35,867 nucleotides of DNA from Larix sibirica. Its lineage: Eukaryota; Streptophyta; Pinopsida; Pinales; Pinaceae. The translations under genes were made by a program, and so were the position numbers. The stretch is taken from positions 1 to 35,867 of the forward strand of contig NWUY0305081432.1 in the NCBI GenBank assembly GCA_004151065.3, read 5' to 3'. Positions 33,850-35,867 of this stretch are shown here, piece after piece. The notes beneath the pieces were generated by a model that saw nothing but the letters and a program-made list of their open reading frames with translations, did not search any database and was not told where the DNA came from. Within the stretch, counting starts at the first letter, position 1. Each line of letters starts with the position of its first letter.

Positions 33850-35867
33850 ACTAAAGTAAACAGCGTAGCTCGATCGTAAGTATGTATGTGTGTTTCTCGA
33901 TTGTGGGCTTATATATATATATAGTGACGAAATTTATTAATTGAATACGAAAGGCTTGCTTGACCAAAGGGAGGGCAAGGGCGAAGAACTCATTTTTTGT
34001 AACTGTATATTTAATCTCAGCAGGAGAGAAATTCTTACTGATAAAATATATGGAATAAGGTTTCCGTTCTTCTTGCTGCCCAAGCACTGAACCTATGGCC
34101 TTGTCTGATGCGTCCGTGGAGATGTGAAAAGTCAAAGACCAGTCGGGGCCTCTCAACACCAGAGTCCTTGTTAACCGCTCTTTTAAAGCTGCAAAAGAAG
34201 ATTGGCAGTCACCAGTCCATATAAAATCACATCTTTTTCAATTTTGAAAAGTAAAGAAAACAAGGGAGATGCAAGCTTAGATAAATGCTCAATAAATCGA
34301 CGATAATAACCTGCATGTCCAAGAAAACTACGTACCTCTTTTTGTAACTTGGGAACCGGAAGATTCACTATTACCTTAATTTTATCTAGATCTACCTTGA
34401 TTCCCTCAACTGAAATGTGATGTCCAAGTACAATTCCCTAAGTTAATAGCATACGACATTTTTCACGGCTGAGTGAGAGGTTAGTCTCCTTGCATATTTT
34501 CAATACCTTCTCAAGATTGGATAAAGCTTCTTCAAAAGTCCGGTCGTAAATGGTGAAGTTGTCCATGTAGATTTCCGTACAGTTATGAGTTAGATCAAAG
34601 AAGATCCCCAAAACATCCCTATTAAAGGTAGCAGGGGCATTGCACAACCCAAAAGCAAAACCCTATAGGTGAAGGTTGTTTTTTCCTAGTCTTCCAAAGC
34701 AATCTGGATTTGGTTATGTCCAATAAACCTTTCTAAGAAGGAAAATAACCTTTTCTCTGCCAAGGTGTCAAGTACTTGATCAATAAAAGGCATTGGAAAA
34801 TGGTCTTTTGTGTGGATTTGTTCAATTTTATATAATAAACACAGATTCTACACTTCCCATTAATTTTGGGAATGAATACCAAGGGTGACACCTATTTTCT
34901 ATCAGATAGGGGATAGATGAATATTACATTAGGAATTTTTGTGGTTCTTCTTTAATGGTATCTCTAAAAAGAGGGTTCATCTTGCGTTGGGGCTCTCTAA
35001 TTATTCGTACCTTAGGTTTCATATAAATGTGGTGAGTACACAAATCAAGGTAAATACCCTTCATATCTATGTATTCCCAGGAAAATGCTTCCTTCTGTTG
35101 TTTTAAGAGATGGATTAGTTGATCCCTCTATTCAAGAGATAAACGAGGATTAATTTTTAATGTCTTCCCTAGATTTATTTAAACTGATGAACTCATGATT
35201 TTGGATGCGTGGCACAGAATTATGGCTGAAGGGTCAATGCGAGGTGATTCCTCATATTGCTATTGAATAGAGGGTGTCAAAATATAACATAGGAGCTTTT
35301 AATTTTATGAGAAGATGAATCCAAATGACTAAGAAAAGTGTTGATTACATCATCCTCAGTTTCATGTTTATAAGACAGTGTTTTTCGATGGTAAAAAATC
35401 GATGTACAGTTTAGTCCCAATTCTATTCATTTAACAAAAGAGAGTCATCCAAATTGATATAAGGCCTGGCAGGTGGATAAAGTGTAAGTTGTTTGGTGGA
35501 AATCCCATGATAAATTGGCATATTACCTTATCTGCATCCAATATATACATCGATTGTGGCCAACCATGGCCTGCCAAGTATGAGGGTATGCCCCCCAACT
35601 AAGATTTAGGTTGCAGAACCATAAAATTTGTGGGGTATTTGCATGAGTCAACATAAATTACCACATCCTCAGGGATCCCTACCGGTCGAATAGTAGAACA
35701 ATATGCTAGCTCTAAAATTGTGGGAGTTCTTCTCGGATATAGTCCAAGTTTATCCACTACTTCCATAGTCATTATGTTAATAGCATCCCCAACATTGACT
35801 AAGTTCTTTGGAATGTGTATTTCTCTAATATGGACGTCGATGATGGGGTTACCTGGGTCTTTGTATT
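33850..35867 (-). mobile_element. Ty3/gypsy pol fragment E (PR, RT, RNase H), decayed and cut by window edge
   Basis: Read from 35867 downward on the minus strand. Protease-region motifs (DVVIYVDS, GGHTLILG with RPWLAT, DVYIGCR) lie near 35680-35520. An RT entry region (KVRIIREPQRKMNPLFRD, 35020-34960) and RT core follow (FAFGLCNAPATF, active site YMDN instead of YMDD, 34660-34550). Then come EGIKVDLDKIKV, the FLGHAGYYRRFIEHLSKLASPLF segment (~34340-34270) and RNase H with STDASDKAIGSVLGQQ (34130-34070). Blocks are of an Athila-like plant lineage by memory. Stops and frame changes abound, and RNase H is interrupted by short element copy 5. Upstream parts lie outside the window. Confidence 0.9.
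33951..33980 (+). mobile_element. Short AAGG-flanked interspersed element, copy 5, inside RNase H of fragment E
   Basis: Perfect AAGG direct repeats (33951-33954 and 33977-33980) flank a 22-nt interior starting CTTGCTTGACCAAAGGG. Taking out 26 nt (one AAGG plus interior) rejoins the gypsy RNase H reading frame across the site, with conserved residues on both sides. This fits insertion with a 4-bp target duplication, or copying into an existing AAGG. Confidence 0.85.

Overview
The window reads as mitochondrial DNA of a seed plant, most likely a gymnosperm. Two genes are recognisable, cox1 (526-2097) and ccmB (17187-17822), both on the + strand. Both carry many codons that only match the plant consensus after C-to-U RNA editing (Pro or Ser where Leu, Ser or Phe is expected; Arg where Cys or Trp is expected). 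The remaining ~33.6 kb has no convincing intact gene. Low gene density, decayed retrotransposons of nuclear type, and short interspersed elements with AAGG ends (resembling, from memory, the Bpu family of Cycas mitochondria) fit a gymnosperm; the species cannot be named from the sequence.

Layout. 1-525: degenerate 51-bp repeats and cox1 leader. 526-2097: cox1, whose 3' end is shifted by a 5-nt insertion. 3245-4700: decayed Ty3/gypsy pol fragment (A). 4926-5618: four diverged copies of a ~65-85 bp repeat. 5805-7075: two blocks of a degenerate GGTCGGGATGC-type repeat. 8160-11460: a 3.3-kb AT-rich field dense in AGCT and GTAAT/ATTAC, containing a GC-richer 170-bp segment with perfect 10-bp inverted ends. 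12060-13370: pyrimidine-rich repeats. 13665-14324: two AAGG elements and an AAGG/CCTT-ended hairpin. 14640-15840: diverged repeats. 16226-16288: tRNA-Gln-like pseudogene. 16790-17110: GC-rich block just upstream of ccmB. 19088-21230: Ty3/gypsy fragment B. 21340-22075: Ty3/gypsy protease fragment C. 25000-25900 (-): LINE-type fragment. 29811-29966: 12-bp tandem array split by an AAGG element. 32040-32320: fragment D. 33850-35867 (-): Ty3/gypsy fragment E, running off the window.

The two genes act in one pathway: ccmB encodes a membrane subunit of cytochrome c maturation system I, and cox1 the catalytic subunit of the oxidase that accepts electrons from cytochrome c. They lie 15 kb apart and are not an operon. 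The retroelement fragments are all broken by stops, frameshifts and lost catalytic residues.

The most interesting signal is a family of ~26-30 nt mobile-looking short elements. At least five copies are visible. Three interrupt an identifiable host sequence (two gypsy pol fragments and the 12-bp array); at one of these, removing 26 nt including one AAGG copy rejoins the host reading frame. This documents insertion after the host DNA arrived in the mitochondrion. A related 50-nt foldback interrupts the reverse transcriptase active-site region of fragment B. All counts and alignments were made by eye.
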